64,000 bases of DNA, from assembly GCA_017992605.1 (NCBI GenBank), contig JAGOOG010000004.1:112715-176714 (forward strand). The letters are read 5' to 3'. The notes beneath the pieces were generated by a model that saw only the letters and a program-made list of their open reading frames with translations, did no database searches and was not told the origin of the DNA. Positions 1-8,465 of this stretch are shown here, one piece after another. Made by a program: the position numbers and the translations under genes. Source of the DNA: Deltaproteobacteria bacterium (lineage in GTDB: Bacteria > Desulfobacterota > Desulfomonilia > UBA1062). The first letter of the stretch is position 1. The number at the start of each line of letters is the position of its first letter.

Positions 1-1
1 C

Positions 2-715
2 ATGATCTGTGACGAGACCTACATGAGGCTCGTCTACGGCGGCGTGAGGACAGCCCACCTGAGCGAGGTCATCGCAGACGTGCCCGGGATCGCCCTGCGA
101 GGCATCTCGAAGGAATATCCCTGGCCTGGAGCACGCTGCGGCTGGATCGAGGTCTTCAACCAGGACAAGCTGAATTTCAAGCGCTACATCAAGAGCCTTG
201 TCAATGCCAAGATGCTGGAGGTCTGCTCCACGAGCCTGCCCCAGTACTCCATCCCCCTGGTCATGGGCGATCCCCGCTACGAGGAACACCTTGCCTCACG
301 AAGGGCTGAATACGAGCGCAGGGCCCTGGAGGCGTGGGAAATCTTTTCCGGGGTGGAGGGGATCCGCGTGAACAAGCCCCAGGGAGCGTTCTACATGTCG
401 GTGCTCTTCGAGGACAGCGTGCTGAACAACCGGCAGACCCTCCCCATCGAGAACCCCAGGGCGCTGGAATACGTGGAGAACAAGGTGAAGGGCGTGGAGG
501 TGGACAAACGCTTCGTATACTATCTGCTGGGCTCCAAGGGTATCTGCGTGGTGCCCCTGACCGGTTTCTGCTGCAACAGGAAGGGGTTCAGGGTCACGCT
601 GCTCGAAACCGACGATGCAAAGCGCAGATGGACCTTCCAGACCATCGCTGACGGGATACGGGAGTATATCGCGTCCACGGGCACGACCCTGTTCTCGACC
701 CGGTCCGCTGTCTGA
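2..715 (+). CDS. PLP-dependent class I/II aminotransferase, 3' part only
   Basis: Cytoplasmic fold-type I aminotransferase that moves an amino group between an amino acid and a 2-oxo acid through pyridoxal phosphate. The window opens inside the gene: the frame is open from base 2, and an N-terminal part of perhaps 170-190 residues lies to the left. In the visible 237 residues, DETY at residues 4-7 is the D-x-x-Y element that holds the cofactor ring, SK at 36-37 carries the Schiff-base lysine, and PGARCGW follows as the family PGxRxGW strand. The rest is the C-terminal small domain, ending at TGA 713-715. The substrate cannot be judged from this part. The family call is secure; the missing start is a window effect, not a truncation. 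Confidence 0.88.
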   Translation: MICDETYMRLVYGGVRTAHLSEVIADVPGIALRGISKEYPWPGARCGWIEVFNQDKLNFKRYIKSLVNAKMLEVCSTSLPQYSIPLVMGDPRYEEHLASRRAEYERRALEAWEIFSGVEGIRVNKPQGAFYMSVLFEDSVLNNRQTLPIENPRALEYVENKVKGVEVDKRFVYYLLGSKGICVVPLTGFCCNRKGFRVTLLETDDAKRRWTFQTIADGIREYIASTGTTLFSTRSAV

Positions 716-786
716 GGCCCTTTCCAGCAGAATGATGACCCGGGAGCGGGGGGGCAATCCCCCGCTCTTCCTCGATGAGGAGAGGC

Positions 787-1653
787 ATGAAAGCCCGCTC
801 CAGAACGATATCCCTGGTGTCCCGGTCCGAGATCGTCTCCGGGATACTGTCTCTCCCCGATGCACGGGAACCATCGCCGGCCCTCATAGTCTGCCACGGC
901 GCCCTTGATTTCAAGGAGAACTTCGCCGAACTCTGCGAATACCTGGGCGCCCGGGGCATGGCGACCCTGGCCCTGGACATGCATGGCCACGGGGCGAGCG
1001 GCGGCAAACGGTACCACGTGAACATGCACGACTGGGTTTCCGATATCGGCACCGCACTCGATCATCTCGTCGCATTGCCTGAGATCAGGGAGAACGGCAT
1101 AGGCGCTTTCGGTTTTTCCTCTGGTGGGACGGCTGTCCTGGAGGCAGCGGCCCTCGACCGGAGGATCCGGTGTCTCATCACGCTGGATGCCACGGTGAAC
1201 AACACCCTGGGCCTCCTTGACACCTGCGTCGTCTCCTTCCTGAACGCCCTGGGGTGGGTTAAGCGAGCCGTCACCGGGGAAGACCTCAGGCTCTCCCTGA
1301 CTAAGGCATTCAGCAAGGTGCCTGCGACATCCGATCCCGTGTTCAACAGGTCATGGCAGGATGACCCCAGGGTCCGCAGGATGTGGTCCTCGGTGCCGTT
1401 TCCCGGGTTCAAGGCATCCTTCATGGTGGACACCATCAGGAGGGTGCACCGGATCCAGGCCCCCGTCCTGGTGATCCATGGCGAAAACGACCAGGTGGAC
1501 CGCCCTGAATCGGCCAGGATGCTTTACGAGTCCCTGACGTGCCCCAAGGGACTCTCCATCATCCCGGGTAACGGCCACATGGGCCATCGGGACCTGAACA
1601 GGGCTGCAGTGTTCAACCTGACCGCACAGTGGGCGCTGACATACCTTCTTTGA
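787..1653 (+). CDS. alpha/beta hydrolase (serine hydrolase)
   Basis: 288-residue alpha/beta-hydrolase fold protein with no signal peptide, so probably a cytoplasmic esterase, lipase or thioesterase of unknown substrate. The triad is visible: nucleophile Ser111 in GFSSGG, Asp235 in HGENDQVD and His264 in GNGHMGH. HGHGASGG follows strand 4, as in lysophospholipase/monoglyceride-lipase-like members (COG2267 type). I start at ATG 787 and not at the in-frame ATG 775, because GAGGAGAGG at 777-785 lies just before 787 and overlaps the first ATG. It sits 71 nt after the aminotransferase and 37 nt before the radical SAM gene. No neighbour identifies a substrate. Confidence 0.85.
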   Translation: MKARSRTISLVSRSEIVSGILSLPDAREPSPALIVCHGALDFKENFAELCEYLGARGMATLALDMHGHGASGGKRYHVNMHDWVSDIGTALDHLVALPEIRENGIGAFGFSSGGTAVLEAAALDRRIRCLITLDATVNNTLGLLDTCVVSFLNALGWVKRAVTGEDLRLSLTKAFSKVPATSDPVFNRSWQDDPRVRRMWSSVPFPGFKASFMVDTIRRVHRIQAPVLVIHGENDQVDRPESARMLYESLTCPKGLSIIPGNGHMGHRDLNRAAVFNLTAQWALTYLL

Positions 1654-1690
1654 GATAATGCCCCTGCTGTGATATCTTTCCTGTCAACCC

Positions 1691-3403
1691 ATGTTCCTCC
1701 CTGTGACCAGAGAAGAGATGCACGCCCTCGGCTGGGAACGGCTCGATGTCATCCTGGTCACCGGGGACGCCTATATCGACAGCCCCCACATCGGGATCGC
1801 CGTGGTGGGCAAGGCCCTTCTCGGGGCAGGGTTCCGGGTGGGCATCATCCCCCAGCCGGATACTGCCACTGATGCGGATATCCTCAGGCTCGGCGAACCG
1901 GCCCTGTTCTGGGGCGTCACCGGCGGGAGCATCGACTCCATGGTGGCCAACTACACCCCCCTGAAGAAACGGAGGAGGTCTGACGATTACACGCCCGGAG
2001 GCATGAACACGAAACGCCCCGACAGGGCGGTCATCGCCTACACCAACCTCATCAGGAGGTTCTCCCGCGCGAGGGTGCCCGTCGTGCTCGGAGGCATCGA
2101 GGCGAGCCTGCGGCGCATAGCCCACTACGACTTCTGGTCGGACAGCATCCGCAGATCGATCCTCTTCGACGCGAAGGCAGACATCCTCATCTACGGCATG
2201 GGTGAATACCCGGCCGTGGACCTGGCCCGGGCGCTCTCGTCCGGCCATGAGTACAAAGACATGAGAGGGATCTGTCGCATCGGCAGAGACAGGCCTGCCG
2301 GGTACGTGGAGCTGCCTGCCTACGAGGCCGTCCGTGACGACATGGACGCCTTTACCGAGATGTTCCTCGCATTCTCGCGCGGCACCGGCCGGGGCATGTA
2401 CCAGCGGCACGCCGACCGTTTCCTGATCCACAACCCGCCATGGCCGGTACTGTCGGAGAAGGAACTGGACGACGTCTTCGCCCTCGACTTCGAGCGGGAG
2501 GTTCACCCCCACGACCGTGCCCGAGGCGTTGTGAAGGCCGTCGAAACCATCCGGTTCTCCATCACCACCCACCGGGGGTGCATGGGTAAATGCAACTTCT
2601 GCTCCATCAGCGCCCATGAAGGTCCTGCCGTGATCTCGCGCAGCGAGGCATCCATTCTGTATGAAGCACGACGGCTCGCCGGGCATCCTCTCTTCAAGGG
2701 CACCATTCAGGACGTGGGTGGACCCACTGCCAACATGTACAAGGCGACGTGCTCCAGAAGGGCCGCAGGGATGTGCCAGGACCGGAGATGCCTGTACCCG
2801 GAACCATGTCCCTATCTCGACATCGACCACCAGCCACAGACCGAGCTCCTGCGGCGACTGCGTTCTCTCGATGGTATCGGAAAGGTTTTCGTGGCATCGG
2901 GCATCAGACACGACCTGGTGTGTTCTGATGCAAGACACAAGACGGCATACCTCGAGGAACTTGTCTCGCACCACGTGTCCGGCCAGCTGAAGCTCGCTCC
3001 GGAGCACTGCGTACCGACCGTGCTGGAGAAGATGGGCAAACCGGGCACCGACTCGTTGCTCGAGTTCAGGGATCACTTTTCCAGGATTTCCCGTCAGGCG
3101 GGCAGGAGACAGTTCCTCACCTATTACTTCCTCGCCGCACACCCGGGGTGTACGGAGTCCGACATGAGACGACTCAGGGCATACATCGACAGGCACCTGA
3201 AGCTCACCCCGGAGCAGGTTCAGATCTTCACACCCACCCCGTCGACCGTCTCGACGCTCATGTACTGCACGGGAAAGGACCCCTTCACCGGGGACCGGAT
3301 CTATGTGGAGAGGGACCCTGTCCGCAAGCAGCGGCAGAAGGATATCCTCACGAAAAAGGAGGAGAGACCGGATCATGAGAGACGACCACGGCCCCGACGA
3401 TGA
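1691..3403 (+). CDS. ygiQ: YgiQ family (UPF0313) radical SAM protein
   Basis: 570-residue protein of the YgiQ/UPF0313 family, radical SAM enzymes of unknown reaction that are widespread in anaerobes. The N-terminal 200 residues (GDAYIDSPHIG, then VVLGGIEASLRR) form the family B12-binding-like domain. The radical SAM core starts with the 4Fe-4S motif C297-x3-C301-x2-C304 in RGCMGKCNFC. A later segment, CSRRAAGMCQDRRCLYPEPC, carries extra cysteines typical of the family. The length is close to the usual 560-700 residues, with the C-terminal extension short. The last 29 nt overlap the start of the DUF615 gene, so the two are probably translationally coupled. Function is not established for the family. 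Confidence 0.9.
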   Translation: MFLPVTREEMHALGWERLDVILVTGDAYIDSPHIGIAVVGKALLGAGFRVGIIPQPDTATDADILRLGEPALFWGVTGGSIDSMVANYTPLKKRRRSDDYTPGGMNTKRPDRAVIAYTNLIRRFSRARVPVVLGGIEASLRRIAHYDFWSDSIRRSILFDAKADILIYGMGEYPAVDLARALSSGHEYKDMRGICRIGRDRPAGYVELPAYEAVRDDMDAFTEMFLAFSRGTGRGMYQRHADRFLIHNPPWPVLSEKELDDVFALDFEREVHPHDRARGVVKAVETIRFSITTHRGCMGKCNFCSISAHEGPAVISRSEASILYEARRLAGHPLFKGTIQDVGGPTANMYKATCSRRAAGMCQDRRCLYPEPCPYLDIDHQPQTELLRRLRSLDGIGKVFVASGIRHDLVCSDARHKTAYLEELVSHHVSGQLKLAPEHCVPTVLEKMGKPGTDSLLEFRDHFSRISRQAGRRQFLTYYFLAAHPGCTESDMRRLRAYIDRHLKLTPEQVQIFTPTPSTVSTLMYCTGKDPFTGDRIYVERDPVRKQRQKDILTKKEERPDHERRPRPRR

Positions 3404-3686
3404 ATCCCGGCAGCCGGAGGAGCTCAAGAAGAGCAAGACCATGCGCAAGAAGGAGATGCTCGAGCTGCAGAAGCTCGGGGAGCGGCTGATCGACCTCCCC
3501 GCGAGCTATCTGAAGAAGTCGGGCATCCCCGGCGAACTGCTGGAGGCCGTACTCGCGGCGAAGAAGATCTCCACCTTCGGTGCAAGAAAGAGGCAGAGGC
3601 AGTACATCGGCGCCATCATGCGAGAAGTGGACCCCGATCTCATCAGGCGCACGCTGGACGAGTTCGGACAGACGGCAATGAAATGA
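3375..3686 (+). CDS. DUF615/YjgA-like protein, short form
   Basis: 103-residue protein matching the central part of the DUF615 (YjgA/DarP) family, whose E. coli member associates with late 50S ribosome precursors. Seen here: a charged start, then KKSKTMRKKEMLELQKLGERL, a helical repeat, and KRQRQYIGAIMRE, equivalent to the conserved RRRQLQLIGKMLR segment. E. coli YjgA has about 183 residues; this copy stops soon after that core and lacks the long C-terminal helix bundle. It starts at ATG 3375 with GGAGGAGAG a few bases upstream, inside the end of ygiQ. Whether the short form keeps a ribosomal role is unknown. Confidence 0.75.
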   Translation: MRDDHGPDDESRQPEELKKSKTMRKKEMLELQKLGERLIDLPASYLKKSGIPGELLEAVLAAKKISTFGARKRQRQYIGAIMREVDPDLIRRTLDEFGQTAMK

Positions 3687-3721
3687 GAAACCGACGGGGG
3701 AGATACCGGAAGGAGGAGGCA

Positions 3722-3985
3722 ATGAAGAGCATTCCACGAACGGCGCTGGCCGCAGCGATCGTCCTGACATGCATGTTCGTCCTTGCCCTGTGCGGGTGCG
3801 AGGGCAGCGATGCACGGAAGTCCATCACCGGCACCGTGGAGGACCTTGTCGGCACGAAGGCCATCGAGAGGGGTGAACGGATGAAGAAGGACATGGACCG
3901 TGCCATGGAGGAGGAGGCCCGGAGACTCCTCAAGGTGGACGGTAGCGATCCGGGAGAATCGTCACGGGGGCAGCATGAAGAGTAG
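3722..3985 (+). CDS. small predicted lipoprotein, unknown function
   Basis: 87-residue protein. The N-terminus is a signal peptide (MKSIPRTALAAAIVLTCMFV) ending in LALCGC, a lipobox-like site, so the mature protein is probably a lipid-anchored envelope protein. The rest is short, charged and mostly helical (ERGERMKKDMDRAMEEEARRLL) with no recognised domain. The start at ATG 3722 is chosen because AGGAGG at 3711-3716 has ideal spacing; the in-frame ATG at 3683 overlaps the preceding stop and would put 13 charged residues before the signal. I do not recognise a family. Confidence 0.6.
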   Translation: MKSIPRTALAAAIVLTCMFVLALCGCEGSDARKSITGTVEDLVGTKAIERGERMKKDMDRAMEEEARRLLKVDGSDPGESSRGQHEE

Positions 3986-4013
3986 GACATGTTCCTCCGT
4001 ACATGAAGCCAGC

Positions 4014-4042
4014 TTGCCCCGTGGTCGAGCAGGCGGTATAAT
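4014..4042 (+). promoter_or_regulatory. sigma70-like promoter of the SDR-mdh-MBL-HIBADH-crotonase run
   Basis: TTGCCC at 4014-4019 and a perfect TATAAT at 4037-4042 are separated by 17 nt. Transcription would start near 4049, about 38 nt before the SDR start codon. The five genes downstream run in the same direction with gaps of 9-13 nt, so one promoter could serve them all. Confidence 0.55.
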
Positions 4043-4086
4043 GACGGGGACACATCGCATCACCATGCACTGAGGAGGGAACCACC

Positions 4087-4878
4087 ATGTCCTACAACGG
4101 CAAGGTCGTCTGGATAACCGGCGCTTCCTCGGGCATAGGCGAGGCCCTGGCGTATGCACTCGCAGCCACGGGAGCGAAACTCGTCCTGTCCGCCCGAAAC
4201 GAAAAGAGACTCGACGAGGTCAGACTCGGGTGCCCGTCGCCGGACAGCCACCTCGTCCTCCCCCTCGACCTCGAACGATCCGGGGACTTTGATTCGTGCG
4301 CACGAACCGTGCTCGACAGGTACGGGCAGATCGACGTTCTCGTCAACAACGGCGGCATATCGCAGAGGAGCCTGGCCGCGGACACGAACATGGAAACGGT
4401 CCGACGGATCATGGAGACGGACTTCTTCGGGGCCGTGGCACTGACCAGGGCCGTCCTGCCTGCCATGTTCAGGCAGAATTCCGGCCATATCGTGGTCGTC
4501 AGCAGCCTCATGGGCAAATTCAGCACGCCGCTGCGCTCCGCGTACGCCGCGGCCAAGCATGCCCTCCACGGGTTCTTCAACAGCCTGCGGGCCGAAGTCC
4601 GGGACAGGGGCATCAAGGTCACCATCGTGTGTCCCGGGTTCATCCGTACCGGCATCTCCATCAATGCCCTGTGCGCGGACGGTTCATGCCACGGGATCAT
4701 GGATGAAGCCCAGGCCGCCGGCATGTCGCCCTCCGGTTGCGCCGAACGGATCATCCAGGCCATGGGAAAGGGCAAGGACGAGGTCCTCGTAGGCGGCAAG
4801 GAGGTCATCGGGGTGTACCTGAACCGATTCGTGCCGGGCCTCTTCAACCGCATCATCGCCAGGGCCAAGGTAACCTGA
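4087..4878 (+). CDS. short-chain dehydrogenase/reductase (SDR)
   Basis: 263-residue classical SDR, an NAD(P)(H)-dependent oxidoreductase. The cofactor motif TGASSGIG is at residues 11-18, NNGG (family NNAG) comes mid-protein, catalytic serine is in VVSSLMG near residue 139 and the YxxxK pair is Tyr153/Lys157. The sequence after it (HALHGFFNSLRAEVRDRGIKVTIVCPGFIRT) is like the DHRS7-type SDRs that act on lipids or retinoids, but the substrate is open. Start ATG 4087 has GAGGAGGG upstream. First gene of a five-gene run whose members suggest oxidation of hydroxy-acid or acyl-CoA intermediates. Confidence 0.85.
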   Translation: MSYNGKVVWITGASSGIGEALAYALAATGAKLVLSARNEKRLDEVRLGCPSPDSHLVLPLDLERSGDFDSCARTVLDRYGQIDVLVNNGGISQRSLAADTNMETVRRIMETDFFGAVALTRAVLPAMFRQNSGHIVVVSSLMGKFSTPLRSAYAAAKHALHGFFNSLRAEVRDRGIKVTIVCPGFIRTGISINALCADGSCHGIMDEAQAAGMSPSGCAERIIQAMGKGKDEVLVGGKEVIGVYLNRFVPGLFNRIIARAKVT

Positions 4879-4891
4879 AAAGACCGGAGCC

Positions 4892-5824
4892 ATGATGAGA
4901 CCTCGCATCCTCGTCATCGGTGCAGGCATGGTGGGCTCCACGAGCGCCGCCTCCATTGCGTCCAGGCGCCTGGGCACGGTGTACCTCCACGACGTCGTGG
5001 AAGATCTCGCCCTCGGCAGGGCCATGGACATCAACCACTCGCTGCCCTCGAGCAGCAGCGACTCCCGCGTCGTCGGGTGCAACACACTGGCCGAGGCGGG
5101 CAGGGCAGACATCGTGGTCATAACGGCAGGCATGGCGCGCACGGCAGGCATGAGCAGGCTCGATCTGCTCCGCAGCAATGCCGCCGTCATCTCCTCCCTG
5201 GCACCGGTTCTCTACGACCAGTGCCCCGATGCACAGGTGCTGCTGGTGACCAATCCCGTCGACGTCCTCACCTGGCACCTCAAGAGCCTCTGTCCGTCCA
5301 TGCACGTCGCGGGGCTCGGGTGCTCACTGGACATGATCCGTCTCAGGTACCTCATCGCACAGGCTGCGGGCGTATCGGCGGACAGCGTGGGGGCCATGGT
5401 GATCGGCACCCACGACGACAACATGGTGCCGCTGGTGAACAGGGCGTCCATAGCCGGGATCCCGGCGAGGGCCTACCTGACCACGGATGATGTCCAGGGG
5501 ATCGTGAGGATGACGAAGAGCGCCGGGAGCACCATCGTCAACTACATGAAGACCCACAGCGGCCACTATGCTGCCGGAGAAGTGATCGCACTGATCGTTG
5601 AGTCCATGGTGCTGGACCGGGGGTTCGTGTTCCCGGTGAGCGTCTGTCTGAAGGGGGAATACGGCTACCGGGACACGTGTCTTGCCCTGCCCTGCATCGT
5701 GGGGGCAGAAGGGGTGCGCCGTGTCCTCGAGATGGATCTCGATGGCCAGGAAAAGGCCTCGCTCGACGCGTGCGCCAGGTCCATGGCCGGACAGATCCGC
5801 TCATTGATCCCGGTTCGCTCCTGA
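4892..5824 (+). CDS. mdh: malate/lactate dehydrogenase family protein, malate-type residues
   Basis: 310-residue NAD-dependent 2-hydroxyacid dehydrogenase of the LDH/MDH superfamily, interconverting malate and oxaloacetate or lactate and pyruvate. GAGMVGS at residues 10-16 is the Rossmann loop. Arg83 and Arg89 in ARTAGMSR are the substrate-binding pair, with Arg83 at the position that favours malate; NPVDVLTW and catalytic His174 in GTHDDNMVPL follow. Unusual: the catalytic loop reads GTHDDNMVP where the family normally has GGHGDxMVP, and the N-terminal ATG is doubled (4892, 4895). It lies 13 nt after the SDR gene. Malate specificity is likely but the atypical loop leaves some doubt. Confidence 0.82.
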   Translation: MMRPRILVIGAGMVGSTSAASIASRRLGTVYLHDVVEDLALGRAMDINHSLPSSSSDSRVVGCNTLAEAGRADIVVITAGMARTAGMSRLDLLRSNAAVISSLAPVLYDQCPDAQVLLVTNPVDVLTWHLKSLCPSMHVAGLGCSLDMIRLRYLIAQAAGVSADSVGAMVIGTHDDNMVPLVNRASIAGIPARAYLTTDDVQGIVRMTKSAGSTIVNYMKTHSGHYAAGEVIALIVESMVLDRGFVFPVSVCLKGEYGYRDTCLALPCIVGAEGVRRVLEMDLDGQEKASLDACARSMAGQIRSLIPVRS

Positions 5825-5834
5825 AAGGGATGTC

Positions 5835-6656
5835 ATGACGGTGAACGTCCGCTGGCTCGGTACGGCAGGAGTCGAGTTCAACCACGAGGGCCGGGTCATC
5901 CTCGTCGATCCCTATCTCTCGAGATTGGGAAAGGTCGATATCTTCTTCAGGCCGCTCGTTCCCCTCGAGGGGGCCCTGGACACATACCTCGAAGGCATGA
6001 CGGGCGACCTCGAGGCGATCGTGTGCGGCCACACCCACTTCGACCACGCCCTGGACATCCCGGGCCTTGCCCGGCGCACGAAGGTGCCTGTCCTGGGGTG
6101 CGACAGCCTGGACGCTCTTATGGACATTTCCGGACTTCAGGGCCGGGTCACGGTCTGCAGACCCCACGAGCCGGTGTCTCTCGACAGCGGAGCGACAGTG
6201 ACCCTCATCCCTTCCCTGCACGGTCTGGTCCTTGGCAGGCTGCTTCTTTTCCTCGGGAACATCGACAGGTCGCTCTCCCCGCCGCTGCGTGCCCACCGGT
6301 ACCGGCTCGGGTCCATGCACACGGTGAAGGTGGAGCTGGGCGGCACCACGTTCATGCACGTCGGGAGTGCGGGCTTCCTGGAGCGTGACCTCGAGGGCCA
6401 TCGGTGTGACGTACTGTTTCTCTGTGCCGCGGGCTGGAGGAACACCCCCGGATACCCTGAACGTGTCATCGAGATTCTCAGGCCGTCCATCGTGGTGCCT
6501 ATCCACTACGACGACTTCTCCCTGCCTCTCGAGCCGGGCAAGGGAATCAGGATACTCAGGTCAGCCGATATCGGCACCTTCACGGAGAGAGTGAGGGCGG
6601 CAAGGCATCCCCTCACGACACGACGGATCGAGCCGTGGGTGAAGACTTCATTCTGA
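5835..6656 (+). CDS. MBL-fold metal-dependent hydrolase (UlaG-like)
   Basis: 273-residue metallo-beta-lactamase-fold protein. Metal ligands are visible in HTHFDH (His66, His68, Asp70, His71), and further histidines in IPSLHG and PIHYDD complete the site. The N-terminal NVRWLGTAGVEFNHEG is typical of the UlaG/COG2220 branch, whose members hydrolyse lactones, phosphoesters or N-acyl-phosphatidylethanolamine. It begins 10 nt after the mdh gene with a modest AAAGGGA ribosome site. The substrate is unknown; the location suggests a step in the same hydroxy-acid pathway, but that is inference. Confidence 0.8.
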   Translation: MTVNVRWLGTAGVEFNHEGRVILVDPYLSRLGKVDIFFRPLVPLEGALDTYLEGMTGDLEAIVCGHTHFDHALDIPGLARRTKVPVLGCDSLDALMDISGLQGRVTVCRPHEPVSLDSGATVTLIPSLHGLVLGRLLLFLGNIDRSLSPPLRAHRYRLGSMHTVKVELGGTTFMHVGSAGFLERDLEGHRCDVLFLCAAGWRNTPGYPERVIEILRPSIVVPIHYDDFSLPLEPGKGIRILRSADIGTFTERVRAARHPLTTRRIEPWVKTSF

Positions 6657-6668
6657 AGGGAGTGCATC

Positions 6669-7553
6669 ATGGAAAGGGACAGGATCGGCTGGATCGGAAC
6701 CGGGGTCATGGGCGCGCCCATGTGCGCCCATCTCATGGGGGCAGGGCATGAGGTCCATGTCTACACGCGTACAAAAAGCAAGGCATCACGCCTGGTCGAT
6801 CAGGGCGCCGGGTGGTGCGAGTCCCCCGGGGAGGCGGCCCACGGTGCGGAGTTCGTCTTCACCATGGTGGGTTATCCCGCAGACGTGGAGGAGGTCTATT
6901 TCTCGGGGAGTGGGATCCTGGAAAATGCCGAGAGAGGTGCCGTCCTCGTAGACATGACCACATCAGAACCCTCCCTGGCCGGGAGGATCAGCGAGGCGGC
7001 ACAAGAAAGAGGTCTTTACAGCCTGGATGCACCGGTGTCGGGTGGTGACGTGGGTGCCCGGCAGGCCACGCTTGCCATCATGGTGGGCGGAGACCCCGGT
7101 GTTTTTGAGAAGACCCTGCCCCTGCTGGAAACGCTCGGGAAAACCATCTCCCTCATGGGAGGGCCCGGTGCAGGCCAGCACACCAAGATGGCCAACCAGA
7201 TCGCCATCGCCTCCGGCATGATCGGGGTCGTGGAGTCCCTGCTCTACGGCATGAAGGCCGGGCTCGACCCCACAGCGGTCATCGACATCATCGGCACCGG
7301 GGCGGCAGGGTCATGGTCGCTGAACAACCTGGGCAGGAGGATCGTGAGCAACGACTTCGACCCGGGTTTCTTCGTCAAACACTTCATAAAGGACCTGGGC
7401 ATAGCGCTGGAGGAGGCCAGGCGCATGCGTCTCGCCCTTCCCGGCCTCGCCCTTGCCCACCAGCTCTACATCGCCGCCTCCGCGCTCGGCCTCGACGAGC
7501 TGGGAACTCAGGGCCTCTACAAGGTGTTCGAACAGATGAATGGCGTGGACTGA
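6669..7553 (+). CDS. beta-hydroxyacid dehydrogenase (3-hydroxyisobutyrate dehydrogenase family)
   Basis: 294-residue NAD(P)-dependent dehydrogenase of the 3-hydroxyisobutyrate / tartronate semialdehyde / 6-phosphogluconate superfamily. GWIGTGVMGAPMCAHL at the N-terminus is the Rossmann loop, DAPVSGGDVGA the substrate-binding loop and Lys173 in GQHTKMANQ the catalytic lysine. The C-terminal half is the all-helical domain. The length matches the family. It follows the MBL gene by 12 nt and precedes the crotonase by 9 nt, so it is probably in one operon with them. The exact hydroxyacid cannot be read from sequence. Confidence 0.87.
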   Translation: MERDRIGWIGTGVMGAPMCAHLMGAGHEVHVYTRTKSKASRLVDQGAGWCESPGEAAHGAEFVFTMVGYPADVEEVYFSGSGILENAERGAVLVDMTTSEPSLAGRISEAAQERGLYSLDAPVSGGDVGARQATLAIMVGGDPGVFEKTLPLLETLGKTISLMGGPGAGQHTKMANQIAIASGMIGVVESLLYGMKAGLDPTAVIDIIGTGAAGSWSLNNLGRRIVSNDFDPGFFVKHFIKDLGIALEEARRMRLALPGLALAHQLYIAASALGLDELGTQGLYKVFEQMNGVD

Positions 7554-7562
7554 GGAGAGCCC

Positions 7563-8330
7563 ATGAACGTGCTCGTTGCCAGAAAGGACCGCATCACCAC
7601 CATCACCATCAACCGGCCCGAGGTGCGCAATGCGGTGGACGGCCCCACTGCCGCCGAGCTCGCAGACGCGTTCAGGTCCTTTGACGCGGATGAGGGTTCC
7701 GACGTGGCCGTCCTGACGGGGGCCGGGGGCCATTTCTGCGCCGGTGCCGACCTCAAGGCCATCAGCGCCGGCACTCTCCCCAACCGCATCGAGGAGACCG
7801 GCGACGGCCCCATGGGCCCGTCCCGCATGCTGCTGAGCAAGCCGGTCATCGCCGCGGTTGCCGGCTATGCCGTGGCAGGGGGTCTCGAGCTCGCCTGCTG
7901 GTGCGACCTTCGGGTGGTGGAAAGGAGCGCCGTGTTCGGCGTCTTCTGCAGGAGGTGGGGCGTGCCGCTCGTCGACGGCGGCACCATACGGCTTCCCCGG
8001 CTCATCGGGCTCGGCCGGGCCCTGGACCTTATCCTGACCGGGAGGCCCGTATCCGCAGACGAGGCACTGTCCATGGGACTGGCCAACCGCGTCGTTCACG
8101 ACGGCACCGCCCTGCTGGAGGCGGAGAGAATCGCTTCCTCACTGTCGGCATTTCCCCAGGTCTGCCTCAGGAATGACCGCAGGAGCGCCTACGAGCAGTT
8201 CGACCTCGGCATGGAACAAGCACTGCTCCACGAATTCCGGCTCGGCATGGAAACCATCATGAGCAGCGAGACCCTGGCAGGGGCACAAAGGTTCGCCGGC
8301 GGCACGGGCAGGCACGGCAGTTTCGAGTAG
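7563..8330 (+). CDS. crotonase/enoyl-CoA hydratase family protein
   Basis: 255-residue crotonase-fold protein acting on acyl-CoA thioesters. HFCAGADLKAI and AVAGGLELA are the two oxyanion-hole segments. The glutamate in GGLELA corresponds to Glu144 of rat hydratase, but the second acid (Glu164, normally in PEIxLG) is replaced: here the segment reads FCRRWGVPLVDGG. This makes classical hydration doubtful and points to another crotonase reaction such as isomerisation, hydrolysis or decarboxylation. Last gene of the five-gene run; 135 nt of non-coding DNA follow before the next lipoprotein. Confidence 0.82.
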   Translation: MNVLVARKDRITTITINRPEVRNAVDGPTAAELADAFRSFDADEGSDVAVLTGAGGHFCAGADLKAISAGTLPNRIEETGDGPMGPSRMLLSKPVIAAVAGYAVAGGLELACWCDLRVVERSAVFGVFCRRWGVPLVDGGTIRLPRLIGLGRALDLILTGRPVSADEALSMGLANRVVHDGTALLEAERIASSLSAFPQVCLRNDRRSAYEQFDLGMEQALLHEFRLGMETIMSSETLAGAQRFAGGTGRHGSFE

Positions 8331-8465
8331 CTGCCGGGACCGGCGATATCTGAATCCTTCCCGTTCCCGCCGAAATCCTTCGGGGGCCCGCTCACGGGGG
8401 GATTCGAGTCATGTTTCGTGATCGATGTGTCGATGAGAACGGCAGGTTGAAACAGGGAGCACTCC

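Noticed and set aside
1613..3448. A 611-codon open frame on the minus strand opposite the radical SAM gene
   Set aside because: High GC removes stops from antisense frames. The plus strand has the CxxxCxxC motif and family sequence; the antisense product has no domain and no ribosome site.
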